The translations under genes and the position numbers were made by a program. A stretch of 64,000 nucleotides of DNA from Cyclobacteriaceae bacterium (GTDB lineage Bacteria > Bacteroidota > Bacteroidia > Cytophagales > Cyclobacteriaceae). Position 1 is the stretch's first letter; each line of letters begins with the position of its first letter. The notes under the pieces are model-generated. The model saw only the letters and a list, made by a program, of their open reading frames with translations, searched no databases and was not told where the DNA came from. Positions 25,448 to 34,982 of the stretch are shown here, one piece after another. The DNA is taken from NCBI GenBank assembly GCA_028278225.1, contig JANQEU010000055.1, positions 1-64,000 on the forward strand, read 5' to 3'.

Positions 25448-26383
25448 ATGATGAATATCAGTTCCAAATATAAATTTCCATTGAAGGCTTGTTCACACCT
25501 GGCTCTGATCATCGGTTTTATTACCATTAGCCCATCATGCGAAGAAACGAAGTTTGTCGATATCACCGATGATCAAAACAAACTGGTCCTTAATGGTATA
25601 ATGTCACCCGATTTTGGTCTGTGGATAAATGTTTCCCAAAGCGTAAGCACATCAAGAACGGAGAATTACAGTTTCGTACCCGTCACCAATGCCGTGGTGG
25701 ATTACTATGAGAATAATGACTTGATTTCTTCAATCGTGGAAAATGATCTGGGGAATTACTATCAAACAGAGTATAAGCCAGGCACAAATAATACTTACGA
25801 AATAAGGGTAAATGCCCCGGGACTGCCCGAAGCTCACGCAACTGTGATCATACCTGATCCCGTGGAAATTTCAGGCTTCCATATGGCATCGGTAGTTACC
25901 GGACGAAATAACTATTATCATAATGATACCCTTCATTATGAGGTAGAATTTTTCGCCGATCTGAGTTTTGCAGACCCCGGGTCTTCCTCAAATTATTACA
26001 TGTTAGGGGCCTACTATTGGGAAAATGGTGCATATCATCCGCTTGAGGCTGAAACGGAAGATATAAATATGAACATTCACATTCAGGATGCTATAGGCGT
26101 GCTTTCATGGGACGATAGCCAGATCAATGGTCAGGCTTACGAATTTTCAGTAAAATTCAGGTTGCATAGATATGAAGGGTTTCAAACAAGGGTTAGGATA
26201 GTGCTCTATTCCATAAGTAGAGATTACCATCTGTACTTAAAATCTTTTTCCCAAAATTTTACTGTATTAAACGACGCAACATTTTTTTTCGAGCCGGTCG
26301 AGGTATCCACCAACATAGTCGGAGGATGGGGAATTATATCTGCAGTATCCTCGAGTACAAGATCATTTGACTATACGTTTTAG
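25448..26383 (+). CDS. DUF4249 lipoprotein
   Basis: A 311-residue protein with a lipoprotein signal (ISPSC) and the DUF4249 pattern: KLVLNGIMSPDFGLWINVSQS, a linker of the type NDLGNYYQTEYKPGTNNTYEIRV, and HATVIIPDPV. The start codon directly follows the receptor stop. DUF4249 proteins are regular companions of STN-type TonB receptors in Bacteroidota and probably form its surface lid or substrate-binding partner; this is inferred by analogy with SusD. Confidence 0.88.
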   Translation: MMNISSKYKFPLKACSHLALIIGFITISPSCEETKFVDITDDQNKLVLNGIMSPDFGLWINVSQSVSTSRTENYSFVPVTNAVVDYYENNDLISSIVENDLGNYYQTEYKPGTNNTYEIRVNAPGLPEAHATVIIPDPVEISGFHMASVVTGRNNYYHNDTLHYEVEFFADLSFADPGSSSNYYMLGAYYWENGAYHPLEAETEDINMNIHIQDAIGVLSWDDSQINGQAYEFSVKFRLHRYEGFQTRVRIVLYSISRDYHLYLKSFSQNFTVLNDATFFFEPVEVSTNIVGGWGIISAVSSSTRSFDYTF

Positions 26384-26497
26384 GATTAAAATCCTTCCGC
26401 CGGAAAATGTGACCTAAAGGCCTTTTAGCTGCAAGCGGACGGGAGGTCAGGATTATCAGGATGCCTCCTTTATCCTTCGTGTGGATGGCCTGCAATA

Positions 26498-26971
26498 TTA
26501 CCGCCCTTTATTCAGGATGTCCATCGTCAGCGAATTCAGAAGATTCTTTACAAAATTTTTTGTCGCCTGCCTCTCCCCGGGATCATATTCTTTGATCAGT
26601 TCGGCCATATGCTGCGCTTCCTGATTAAATAATTTCATCCAGAGATCATTGCCGGAAGCGGTGGCCTCCAGTACAATTGACCTCATATCCTCTTTGTTTG
26701 CGCTTCTGCTGACATATCGTTTCAACACCAAAGAATCGACGGCCCTGCTCGTGGTACTCTTGTCCAATTGTAATCTTTTAGCCAGTGAAAACAGGGTCAT
26801 CGGGCCGTATTTTATCAACATGCGCAGTGCGAACCTTTCAGTTAGCGTAACATCAATGCAGGCTTTGGCATCACGATCTCTGTAACTATACAATCTGGAT
26901 AGCTCACTGATCAGATCATAAAGTTCCTCAGCATCCTTGATTATTTCCCGGTCAGTATTCTGCTTACCCAT
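26498..26971 (-). CDS. MarR-family regulator
   Basis: A 157-residue winged-helix regulator (FALRMLIKYGPMTLFSLAKR, LQLDKSTTSRAVDSLVLKRY, wing ANKEDMRSIVLEATASG). The ATG at 26971 gives a normal MarR N-terminus; the longer frame from 27040 adds an unlikely Cys-rich leader. The gene is monocistronic and converges with the receptor operon. A palindrome at 27069-27093 upstream is its probable operator. No target besides itself is evident. Confidence 0.85.
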   Translation of the reverse strand: MGKQNTDREIIKDAEELYDLISELSRLYSYRDRDAKACIDVTLTERFALRMLIKYGPMTLFSLAKRLQLDKSTTSRAVDSLVLKRYVSRSANKEDMRSIVLEATASGNDLWMKLFNQEAQHMAELIKEYDPGERQATKNFVKNLLNSLTMDILNKGR

Positions 26972-27068
26972 TCCAGTTTCCAATATAAAAATAAAATTTA
27001 CAAACTGCTCCTGCAATCCGCATGCAGGGCAGGGAAACAAAGTGATCAGGTCGTTGTTTGTCCTGGTA

Positions 27069-27093
27069 TTATTGTTGTGTATTGCAACAATAA
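27069..27093 (-). promoter_or_regulatory. MarR operator palindrome
   Basis: TTATTGTTG and CAACAATAA form a perfect 9-bp inverted repeat with a 7-bp spacer, about 98 bp upstream of the MarR start and 149 bp upstream of the divergent NusG-paralogue gene. It could control both. It contains the same TTGT half-site type as the other MarR operator in this window. Confidence 0.6.
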
Positions 27094-27241
27094 CATTTGC
27101 GCCCCGTTACTATTAAGGAAAGATTTTGTTCCCTCACGTTCAAAGCGTAAACAGGAAATTGCACCAGCAATCGGAGGGCTTATGGGATCTTATTGGCGTA
27201 GCTGCATCATGACGAGCGTAGAGGCAATATGATCTGAAACC

Positions 27242-27787
27242 ATGTTTGAGATTCCAATGACAAAAGGCACAGATTGTAATCAGTTCACACAAAAAAGCTG
27301 GCACGTAGTATACACGAGATATAGATATGAGCGGAAGGTTCAAAAAGAATTGGATAATCTGGGAATTGAATCATTCCTGCCAAGCAGAAAGGTTGTAAGG
27401 CAATGGAGTGACAGAAAAAAGGTTGTTGAAAACCTCATATTTCCGTCATATGTATTTCTGAGATCCTGTGAAAAGGAATATTATAAAGTATTGAGTATTA
27501 AAGGGTTGGTGAGGTTCGTGATATTTGATGGAAAACCATCAAAAATTCCCGAATGGCAAATCGATGCGTTGAGAAAAATCACAAGCTCCGGCATCCGGTA
27601 TTCCTGTTTGACTCAATCTATTCCCTGCGGGGAAAAAGTGAAAATAATTTCAGGACCATTGTGCGGGACTTATGGAGAAGTGATTAAGGGAAACCAAAAT
27701 CAGATCCGGATAATAATTGATGGAATAAGTAACTCCCTGATAATAAATACATCCTCTATGGAGCTGGCAAGGATTGGCTGCCTGTGA
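27242..27787 (+). CDS. UpxY-type NusG paralogue (transcription antiterminator)
   Basis: A 181-residue protein. The NGN domain (SWHVVYTRYRYERKVQKELD, then FPSYVFLR) is followed by a KOW-type domain (GEKVKIISGPLCGTYGEVI). It binds RNA polymerase to suppress pausing over a specific operon. In Bacteroidota such genes normally open long polysaccharide loci. Here the next genes are a ProC-like reductase and a hydrolase, and no glycan genes are present. Met6 is an alternative start. The family is certain; the target is unknown. Confidence 0.88.
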   Translation: MFEIPMTKGTDCNQFTQKSWHVVYTRYRYERKVQKELDNLGIESFLPSRKVVRQWSDRKKVVENLIFPSYVFLRSCEKEYYKVLSIKGLVRFVIFDGKPSKIPEWQIDALRKITSSGIRYSCLTQSIPCGEKVKIISGPLCGTYGEVIKGNQNQIRIIIDGISNSLIINTSSMELARIGCL

Positions 27788-27914
27788 ATGGATTCGGGGA
27801 GTTCAGACAATGGCCATTTGAAATTCATGAATAAATCTGATTTCAGGTTTTCACGATCTTGGGTATTCCCCTGCAAAATCCTGTCCCTGTCTTTGGATAT
27901 TATATTTACACGCC

Positions 27915-28697
27915 ATGAAAAATGAAACCAACAAGTTGGGATTCATCGGAGTCGGCAGGATTGCAAATGCTGTCGTGACAGGGTTTTGTACGTCAAATCT
28001 TGAAAATGTTGAAATCGGATTATCTCCCAGAAATAATGAAATTTCAACCGATCTGACCCGAACTTATCCCAATGTCAACCGATTGGAATCCAATCAGGAG
28101 GTCCTGGATTTCGCTGATATTGTTTTCATCTCATTAAGTTTTAACGACACTGAAAAGATCCTGAATAATTTAGATTTTAAAAGCAGTCACACTATAGTCT
28201 CGTTTGTTCCGTATTTAGGACTTTCAAGAATAGCCCGGGCAGTATCACCGGCAAGTAAAATTTGCAGGGCAATTCCTCTGCCAACAGTTATAAATCATAA
28301 TTGCCCGATCCCGATTTTCAATTCCAGCCCAGAGGTTACGTCATTGATGGATCATATCGGGAAACCATTTCATATTAATGATGAAAATGAACTTCATGTC
28401 CTGTGGACCCTATCAGGATTTATAGCTCCAATTCACAGTACACTGAAGGAACTTGGCGATTGGGCGATATCAAAAGGGGCTGAAGTGACAGTCACCAATC
28501 AATATTTGATTGAGATGTTCTACTCTCTATTTTTCGAGCATCAGAAATCCGGTTCAGAAAATCTCGAACAATTTATCCAACGCAGTAAAACACCGAATGG
28601 AATGAATGAGTATTCCGAAAAATTTATCAGGGAAAAGGGAGGACATCAAGCCTATTCGGAGGCTGCAGATGATTTGCTAAAATGGTTTACGAAATAG
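27915..28697 (+). CDS. ProC-like NAD(P)-binding reductase
   Basis: A 260-residue protein with a Rossmann start (LGFIGVGRIANAVVTGF) and the pyrroline-5-carboxylate reductase organisation (FADIVFISLSF, SKICRAIPLPTVI, and a helical C-terminal dimerisation domain). The family's TPGGTT signature is replaced by TPNGMNE, so proline synthesis is not assured. It could reduce a related imino acid or be a structural homologue. It is 127 bp downstream of the NusG paralogue and may be its regulated gene. Confidence 0.75.
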   Translation: MKNETNKLGFIGVGRIANAVVTGFCTSNLENVEIGLSPRNNEISTDLTRTYPNVNRLESNQEVLDFADIVFISLSFNDTEKILNNLDFKSSHTIVSFVPYLGLSRIARAVSPASKICRAIPLPTVINHNCPIPIFNSSPEVTSLMDHIGKPFHINDENELHVLWTLSGFIAPIHSTLKELGDWAISKGAEVTVTNQYLIEMFYSLFFEHQKSGSENLEQFIQRSKTPNGMNEYSEKFIREKGGHQAYSEAADDLLKWFTK

Positions 28698-28903
28698 CCC
28701 GCTCTCACAAACCTTGCTGCGGAAACCGGATAGGAATTATTCAAAATTCGCCTGAGGTATTCCCGGGATGAGTCTTCCCTATCTCTTCAGGCTTTTCGCA
28801 GTAAATCTTGTCCTTTGATAAAGGAAGTAAAATATTCCTGAAATGTGGAAAACATCTGATTGATAGCTCAAAACAGCATTTTAATTACACCCGCTAAAAT
28901 ATC

Positions 28904-29065
28904 ATGAAAAGTGATCTGCCGCTTTTTTGTTTGTTGCTCGTCATTTTACCCTTTGGATTGAGCATGGGTCAGCCGGTTCAAAATACACCGCTGACGGGCC
29001 TGTATGTCGGCCAGGAGCCTCCGGGAATCGGCATGCAGGTGGTGAAAAATCTAAAAGAAGAATAG
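28904..29065 (+). pseudogene. truncated secreted protein, N-terminal fragment
   Basis: A 53-codon frame: MKSDLPLFCLLLVILPFGLS (signal peptide), then TPLTGLYVGQEPPGIGMQVV and a stop. The segment PLTGxYxGQxPPG is how many Bacteroidota secreted WD40-like/PD40 proteins begin after their signal, normally continuing for hundreds of residues. The remainder is missing and the next gene starts 21 bp later. It is a relic or, less likely, a short exported peptide. The region 28698-28903 upstream shows nothing. Confidence 0.5.
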
Positions 29066-29086
29066 TCTTTAACTATCGATCCAATT

Positions 29087-30613
29087 ATGCAACTTTTTGA
29101 ATTATCATTGATTATTGCAATTTTCCTGGCGCTGATGTACCGGATCATGCCAAAGGAACGAGCCCCTGTCTGGTCGCAGTATTTCCCTGTTCTGGCGTTG
29201 TTTTTGATGGCCCTCCATCTCTACTTGGAAGGATATCTATGGACCATGACGCTTGTTTATGTCATCACAGGATATCTTTTTATCACCGCGGTTTACCGGT
29301 TTGCCCGGGGACCTCGCAAACATGATCAAACCGGGCACCGGGCTAATAAAGCATTAACAATCCTTAAGATTGTCTCTGTTCTTATCCTATTCGCCATAGC
29401 ACTCCTGCCGGTAATTTTCTTTCCGGTACTTAAACTGCCGGACCCAACGGGGCCCTATGCAATAGGGACCAGATACTCTGTCTTTATTGACGAAGATCGC
29501 CCTGATCCCTTTACAGGGGATCCCGGTGACTTCAGATCTGTTTCGATACAGGCCTGGTACCCGGCAAAGGTCAATGGTAAAAGTCCTTTCCAACCATACA
29601 TGAGCCAAGAAGCAACCCGGTGCTGGGCTCAAACCTGGGGTCTGAAACCCTCATTCGTCTTAGGTCATTTTTCATCGGTAAAAACACATGCTATTCAGGA
29701 TGCCGGTGTGAGCGTGGAAGGAAAACCTTACCCCGTGATCCTTTTTTCATCATCCGGGATCATGTCTTACAACACCGCACTGTTAGAGGAACTGGCAAGC
29801 CATGGCTATGTCGTATTTAACATCGGCCACCCACACTGGTTTCCCTACTATTTTGATGGAAATGGTGGGATCAGGTGCACCGGAATCGATGACGAATATT
29901 ATGATCGCCTGTGGGAAGAAGAGAACCTGGAGGAGGTAAATGAAATTAAAGAAAAGCTGACCGTGGCAAAGCGTCCGGAAGAGAAAGCGGAATTACAAAG
30001 ATTACTCAATGAAAATATGCCTCTTGAGGTTCATGATATCCGTTTATGGGCGGAAGATCTTGACTTTGTATTAGGAGAAGTGGAGAAGCTTAACAATGAA
30101 GACCCATCATTTTTAAATATGCTGAACCTCTCCCATGTTGGTGTAATCGGATTTTCAAAAGGAGGTGTATCCGCTGCGCAATTTTGCATCTCAGATACCC
30201 GGTGTAAGGCTGGCATAAATCTTGGGGGATTCATGTTTGGCGACGCTACGGAAAAAAATATAAGACAGCCATTTATGTTCATGGAAAACATTGAACCCTG
30301 GTGTGTTGATTGTCTGCCAATATGCGATCACATATATAGCAAGGTGGAGAACCGCGCCTACATGCTGCAAATTGAGGATGCCACGCATTTTAATTTCACG
30401 GATCTGTCATTAGGGGGGCCATTTCTGAAGTTGATCGGGCTCATTGGATCCATTGATGGGAACCGCTTCATCAAAATTCAAAACGAATATGTACTGGCAT
30501 TCTTTGATAAATACCTTTATGGAAAGGTCTCGCCATTGCTTGACAGTGAGCCAAGTCATTATACTGAAGTGAAATTCAAATCACGTGATCAGAACCCTCT
30601 GCAATTTCAATAA
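29087..30613 (+). CDS. membrane-anchored alpha/beta hydrolase (PAF-acetylhydrolase-like)
   Basis: A 508-residue protein. The first ~125 residues hold three or four membrane helices. The rest is an alpha/beta hydrolase like platelet-activating-factor acetylhydrolase/dienelactone-hydrolase relatives: FRSVSIQAWYPA, YPVILFSSSGIMSYN, ELASHGYVVFNIGHPHW, the nucleophile elbow GVIGFSKGG near residue 355, and a late His in DATHFNFTD. Such enzymes cut short acyl esters of lipids. The membrane anchor suggests a lipid-like substrate. It lies 9 bp upstream of a barrel-like gene. Confidence 0.8.
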   Translation: MQLFELSLIIAIFLALMYRIMPKERAPVWSQYFPVLALFLMALHLYLEGYLWTMTLVYVITGYLFITAVYRFARGPRKHDQTGHRANKALTILKIVSVLILFAIALLPVIFFPVLKLPDPTGPYAIGTRYSVFIDEDRPDPFTGDPGDFRSVSIQAWYPAKVNGKSPFQPYMSQEATRCWAQTWGLKPSFVLGHFSSVKTHAIQDAGVSVEGKPYPVILFSSSGIMSYNTALLEELASHGYVVFNIGHPHWFPYYFDGNGGIRCTGIDDEYYDRLWEEENLEEVNEIKEKLTVAKRPEEKAELQRLLNENMPLEVHDIRLWAEDLDFVLGEVEKLNNEDPSFLNMLNLSHVGVIGFSKGGVSAAQFCISDTRCKAGINLGGFMFGDATEKNIRQPFMFMENIEPWCVDCLPICDHIYSKVENRAYMLQIEDATHFNFTDLSLGGPFLKLIGLIGSIDGNRFIKIQNEYVLAFFDKYLYGKVSPLLDSEPSHYTEVKFKSRDQNPLQFQ

Positions 30614-30621
30614 TTAATCTT

Positions 30622-31401
30622 ATGAAGTGTTTAACATTTACCGCCATCAATGTTTCCATCCTGTTCACCGTTTCAGCGGTTTTTGGACAGATCCGGGACG
30701 AAAACAAAAGTGTAGCCTACCCTGAAGGGATCACGATGGAATATGGTATCGGAAACTACTCCGTGAAGGACAAATACATATCGGAAGAAAAATACTCAGG
30801 TAAACTCCCATACTTCCAGGTGGGCTGGGTCAAGTCGCATGATAAGTACTTTTATGACCTGTCGTTCGCATTCCGGCATTCGGATGATGTTGCTAACCAC
30901 AACGTCAAAACAGATATTTACCTTGTCAGAGCCAGGCAGGGATTTCAATATTCAGTAGCCGACTTTACCCTATTCCGGAAAGATATGTTCCTTTTTTTAG
31001 GCCCTTCCACGGACTTCTTCCTTTTTAATAATGAGCAGCAAATAGCGATTTCGGGATTTGAATATGTAACCTCTTTTGCCATGCTGTTCTCGGCCGGGAT
31101 CAGAGCAACACTTTTGTACCCTGTTACGCCCGGGATTAGTCTGGAAAGCAGGTTAAATGCAACCGTAGCATCAATGGGTATCCGGATGGTGGATGATGAG
31201 GAGACAAACGAATCTCCGCTAAAGCCATTAACGATGCTCAAAGGATTGGATCTATTTTCCAGCCTGGGGATACGATACAGCCCCAATTCAAAAATTTCGA
31301 TCGGTGCAAAGTATTTTTTCAGCGGGGCAAATATCAGTGCCTGGGATCCGCTTAGATCGGCAAGCGACAATGTCGCAATTCAACTGACCTTTGACTTTTA
31401 A
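30622..31401 (+). CDS. putative outer-membrane beta-barrel protein
   Basis: A 259-residue protein with a signal peptide (ends VFGQ) and regularly spaced amphipathic strands (LPYFQVGWVKSHDKYFYDLSF, FFLGPSTDF-like, SIGAKYFFSG) ending AIQLTFDF, a typical barrel C-terminus. No family is recognised. It is tightly packed between the hydrolase and S41 peptidase genes (8- and 9-bp gaps), suggesting one operon. Confidence 0.6.
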   Translation: MKCLTFTAINVSILFTVSAVFGQIRDENKSVAYPEGITMEYGIGNYSVKDKYISEEKYSGKLPYFQVGWVKSHDKYFYDLSFAFRHSDDVANHNVKTDIYLVRARQGFQYSVADFTLFRKDMFLFLGPSTDFFLFNNEQQIAISGFEYVTSFAMLFSAGIRATLLYPVTPGISLESRLNATVASMGIRMVDDEETNESPLKPLTMLKGLDLFSSLGIRYSPNSKISIGAKYFFSGANISAWDPLRSASDNVAIQLTFDF

Positions 31402-31410
31402 TCCGGATCT

Positions 31411-32433
31411 ATGAACAAGTTCAAATTAACAAGCTTCCTGATATCCGGACTCCTGATGGTTAATTGCGAAGACCTGATGGTCAAACCATCATCGGCGGAT
31501 CTGAATGTCCGGGATTTCGAATCCGCCTGGCATAGAGTGAATGACGTGTATCCTTATCTCGACTTTAAGGGAATAGACTGGGACTCTGTTTATACGGTAT
31601 ACAGACCTCTTGCCGAAGCATCCCGCGGTGATGAGATCTATCTCGTGCTGCGGGACATGCTGCACACCCTGAAAGACGGACATGTTTACTACAAAACCGA
31701 AGGTGGTGGTGAAGTTTATCCATTCTATCCGGAAAGACATTTCAGGGACCGGCATGGATATAATCCATTTGTTGTAAGGAGTTACTTTGATAAAGAACTC
31801 AGGATCTCAGAAAGTAAAAGCCTTGAATACGAGATACTGCCTGACAACATAGGATATGTTTTTTTGTCGGATTTCCACGAGAACTACATGATAAACGAGT
31901 TCCCTGTAGCATTGGAATATTTACGGAATACAGACGGGCTGATCATGGACATACGACAGAAGAGAGGTGGGGATTATGGTAATGTCGAAGCCGTGGTCAC
32001 CAGGTTTATGACCGGTTCACTGGCAAAACCGGACTTCTACCTGCTTGGAGAAAAACTTGATCTGTCCCCTTTCGAACCGCAAGGCTCCTTCACTTATACA
32101 AATCCTGTTGTTGTGCTCATCAATGGCTCTACATTCAGTGCAGGAGAGCTGACAACGGAGATCCTGAAGCAGCTTCCGCAGGTCACTGCCGTAGGGGATA
32201 CAACAGGAGGCGGGAGTGCGGGAGGAAATAGCGAACCTCCCAATGCTCGAACTGAATTTTTGCTGCCAAGTGGAAAGACCATTAATGTGGGAACAGTGGA
32301 TCTGCGACGCTATGACGGCTTACCATGGGAATGGCTGGGTGTAACTCCCGATATCCGGGTGGAGCAAACGGAAGCTGATATTGCCCTGGGCATAGACAGG
32401 CAATTGGAGTACGCCATCGAATTATTAAAATGA
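31411..32433 (+). CDS. S41-family peptidase lipoprotein
   Basis: A 340-residue protein with a lipoprotein-like signal (LLMVNC). The S41 fold is evident: MLHTLKDGHVYY, IGYVFLSDFHENY, GLIMDIRQKRGGDYG, VVVLINGSTFSAGELTTE with the serine nucleophile near residue 238, and TTGGGSAGG. The family's PDZ domain is reduced or absent. It probably trims exported proteins in the periplasm. It is followed 1 bp later by a metallopeptidase lipoprotein, so the two are co-translated. Confidence 0.83.
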   Translation: MNKFKLTSFLISGLLMVNCEDLMVKPSSADLNVRDFESAWHRVNDVYPYLDFKGIDWDSVYTVYRPLAEASRGDEIYLVLRDMLHTLKDGHVYYKTEGGGEVYPFYPERHFRDRHGYNPFVVRSYFDKELRISESKSLEYEILPDNIGYVFLSDFHENYMINEFPVALEYLRNTDGLIMDIRQKRGGDYGNVEAVVTRFMTGSLAKPDFYLLGEKLDLSPFEPQGSFTYTNPVVVLINGSTFSAGELTTEILKQLPQVTAVGDTTGGGSAGGNSEPPNARTEFLLPSGKTINVGTVDLRRYDGLPWEWLGVTPDIRVEQTEADIALGIDRQLEYAIELLK

Positions 32434-32434
32434 T

Positions 32435-33328
32435 ATGGAAATGACCACTTCGAATACGGGCTGCGGGCATCTGCTTGCGATACTGGTCCTGCTCTCCGTC
32501 AGTTGTAAGGATGATCCTCCGGAAGCGGATCCGGTTGAGGATGGCTCATGGACCATCTATACACGCTATGATTGGTCACATGACGGAAGTCCGGTCTCAT
32601 CAAACTGGTGTATTGTATATAGCGATGGCGCGAGTACCGAAACCAAGATCAAGGCAGGTGAATTTTTCGATTTGAAATTTGAGGAGATCCTGACAGCATT
32701 TCAATTCAATAATCACCGTGATTTTCTCCTGCCACCTGAAAATGAAAAGATCAATCTGTATTTGAACAGGTATCATGAAGAACAATTTGCCGCAGCTTTC
32801 TGGGGTACCGTATTTATTACGCTACGGGAAGATGATCTTGATACCGCCCTGTACAGTTACTTGTTTAAACATGAATTGACACATGAATTTGAGTACCTCA
32901 TCGAAGGTACTCCGGAATTGGGAACGGATGTATGGTTCAGGGAGGGAATAGCCATCTACATCGGCAGTGACGACGGATGGGATTTTATCAGCAATGCCGA
33001 TGACCTGAATGCATGGATCAGCAGAAACTCCTCTTATCCCAACGGCGGCAATCCGATCACCATCCACAACTGGGAAGATTTTCCTGAAGGCTCCGATATA
33101 ACCGGTTACTATACGGTGTTCTTTGTGGTGATGAGGTATATCCTGGACGCCGAAGGTCTGGGCCGGTCGAAAGAGGATATTCTGCAACTCTTCTTCGATG
33201 TTCGCAATGGTGTTGCTTTTTCATCAGCTTTTCAAAGCAATTTTGGAATTACCATGGATGACTTTGAAGAAGAGATCTTCGACCGGCTGCTGATCTATCT
33301 TGGAGATACAGCAGGGAAAAACAACTGA
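32435..33328 (+). CDS. HExxH metallopeptidase-like lipoprotein
   Basis: A 297-residue protein with a lipoprotein signal (LLSVSC). The zinc-binding HELTHEFEY lies near residue 146, with a downstream glutamate in WFREGIAIYIG, the gluzincin arrangement (HExxH...E) of the peptidase MA clan. A conserved YYTVFFVVMRYI helix follows. It probably degrades or processes proteins at the cell envelope. The specific family is not identified. It is translationally linked to the S41 peptidase gene. Confidence 0.7.
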   Translation: MEMTTSNTGCGHLLAILVLLSVSCKDDPPEADPVEDGSWTIYTRYDWSHDGSPVSSNWCIVYSDGASTETKIKAGEFFDLKFEEILTAFQFNNHRDFLLPPENEKINLYLNRYHEEQFAAAFWGTVFITLREDDLDTALYSYLFKHELTHEFEYLIEGTPELGTDVWFREGIAIYIGSDDGWDFISNADDLNAWISRNSSYPNGGNPITIHNWEDFPEGSDITGYYTVFFVVMRYILDAEGLGRSKEDILQLFFDVRNGVAFSSAFQSNFGITMDDFEEEIFDRLLIYLGDTAGKNN

Positions 33329-33359
33329 ATGAAGGTCAGATCGAAAACATTGCAAAATT

Positions 33360-34178
33360 ATGAGGATGGTCATGTTGGTAAATTCGCTTTTTTTAATCCT
33401 GTCTTCTACAAGTCTATACTCACAGAATGAAAGTGTTGATCAACTCTTATCGCAGGAACTTGATGAAGGCGAAGCAATAATCTGGTATCTCTATCACAGT
33501 GGCTGGGCGGTAAGAACCAGGTCATATTTCCTGATTTTTGATTATTGGGAAAAGAGGGATAAATCAACTGATTTTTCGTTACACAATGGGTTTATCAATC
33601 CTGATGAGCTGTCTGATCAAAAGACCTATGTTTTCATTTCCCACGCCCATGAGGACCATTATGATCCTGTTATATTCAGCTGGAGGGATTTCAGTGACGT
33701 AAAATATATTTTCGGGTGGGAATCCAATAATGAATACACAGACCTGTCCTTCGGAGCCCAAAGGGAGCTGAAAAAACTGGACGGAATTGAAATACAAAAT
33801 ATTCACCATTCATTTGACAATATACCGGAATCAGCCTTTATGGTCTATGTGGATGGCCTGTCTATTTATCATTCCGGAGACCATGGACATAGCCAGGGGG
33901 GAAACAACAAGGTTTTCAGAGAGAATATTAACTACCTGAAAAGTCTGAATAAAAGTCTTGATATTGTTTTTACACATACCTTCGGGGGAGAGCGGTACAC
34001 CATTCAAAAGTTATCGCCTAAGATCGTATTCCCCATGCATGACGGTGACAATGAGAAACAATACAAAAAATTTGCTGATGAATTCGGCACTCGCAAACGC
34101 CGGATAATAGCCGCTGAACGGCCCGGTGATAGTTTTATATATAGAAGCGGAACCATTGAACGCACCGGAAATCAGTAG
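33360..34178 (+). CDS. MBL-fold metallohydrolase, secreted
   Basis: A 272-residue protein with a short signal peptide (ends LYSQ). The metallo-beta-lactamase signature HAHEDH lies near residue 94, with further ligands in YHSGDHGH and PMHDGD. This resembles UlaG/lactonase-like proteins rather than true beta-lactamases. It starts 31 bp after the metallopeptidase gene and 50 bp before the Fe-S subunit gene. The substrate is not known. Confidence 0.78.
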   Translation: MRMVMLVNSLFLILSSTSLYSQNESVDQLLSQELDEGEAIIWYLYHSGWAVRTRSYFLIFDYWEKRDKSTDFSLHNGFINPDELSDQKTYVFISHAHEDHYDPVIFSWRDFSDVKYIFGWESNNEYTDLSFGAQRELKKLDGIEIQNIHHSFDNIPESAFMVYVDGLSIYHSGDHGHSQGGNNKVFRENINYLKSLNKSLDIVFTHTFGGERYTIQKLSPKIVFPMHDGDNEKQYKKFADEFGTRKRRIIAAERPGDSFIYRSGTIERTGNQ

Positions 34179-34228
34179 ATAAAATAATACCGGTTGCGGG
34201 ACACACCTCTCAATTAAATAGCAGAACC

Positions 34229-34978
34229 ATGAAAGACAATAATCCGAAAAGATCCATATTGGAAATTGCTGCATTTGCCATTGTCGGATTAATCGGGATT
34301 GCCTGCTGGCGATTCCTGAACTCCATAGAATACCTCCTGTTTCCCGACAGAAAGAAAAGATTGATCATGCTGATTGATCTGGACAAGTGCATCGGTTGCA
34401 ATGTCTGTTCGGTAGCATGTAAATCTGAAAATGGTGTCGCACTGGGACAGTACAGAACGCAGGTACTTGAAGCCGAGGAAGGTGTTTATCCATCTGTTCA
34501 AAGATTATTCCTGCCTGTAATGTGTAACCATTGTGAGGAAGCTCCATGTTTGAAGGCATGTGAAAACAAAGCAATCATCAAAAGGAGTGACGGACTGGTA
34601 TTTATCGATAAGGAAAAGTGTAAAGGACTACAACTCTGTATTCCTGCCTGTCCTTATGGCGCCATTTATTTTAACCAGGACGCCGATCCAAGTGCGGATG
34701 TCAGGGACTATCCCTCAAGGGCTGTAGGACGGTCGGACAAATGCGACCTTTGCATGGGGAGAATTGATGTCGGCCTGGAACCCGCCTGCTCTGACACGTG
34801 CCCAACAGATGCCCGCGTATTTGGAGATATGAGGGACGGAAACGACCCGATCCGAAAAAAGATTCATGAGGAAAAACTGACGGGATTACTACCCGGTAAG
34901 GGCACCGGACCACAGGTATATTATCGTGGAGGAAACCGGGATTTATTTAAGGATACAATAGTCAACCCTCACAATTAA
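34229..34978 (+). CDS. membrane-anchored 4Fe-4S electron-transfer subunit
   Basis: A 249-residue protein of the DmsB/PsrB/TtrB type. An N-terminal membrane helix (about 10-32) is followed by four cysteine clusters: CIGCNVCSVAC, CNHCEEAPCLKAC, CKGLQLCIPAC and CDLCMGRI...CSDTCP. These would carry electrons between a quinone-side donor and the molybdopterin subunit encoded 4 bp downstream. The usual third subunit (NrfD/PsrC-type integral membrane protein) is not encoded nearby, so the N-terminal helix may be the only anchor. Confidence 0.88.
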   Translation: MKDNNPKRSILEIAAFAIVGLIGIACWRFLNSIEYLLFPDRKKRLIMLIDLDKCIGCNVCSVACKSENGVALGQYRTQVLEAEEGVYPSVQRLFLPVMCNHCEEAPCLKACENKAIIKRSDGLVFIDKEKCKGLQLCIPACPYGAIYFNQDADPSADVRDYPSRAVGRSDKCDLCMGRIDVGLEPACSDTCPTDARVFGDMRDGNDPIRKKIHEEKLTGLLPGKGTGPQVYYRGGNRDLFKDTIVNPHN

Positions 34979-34982
34979 AAAA

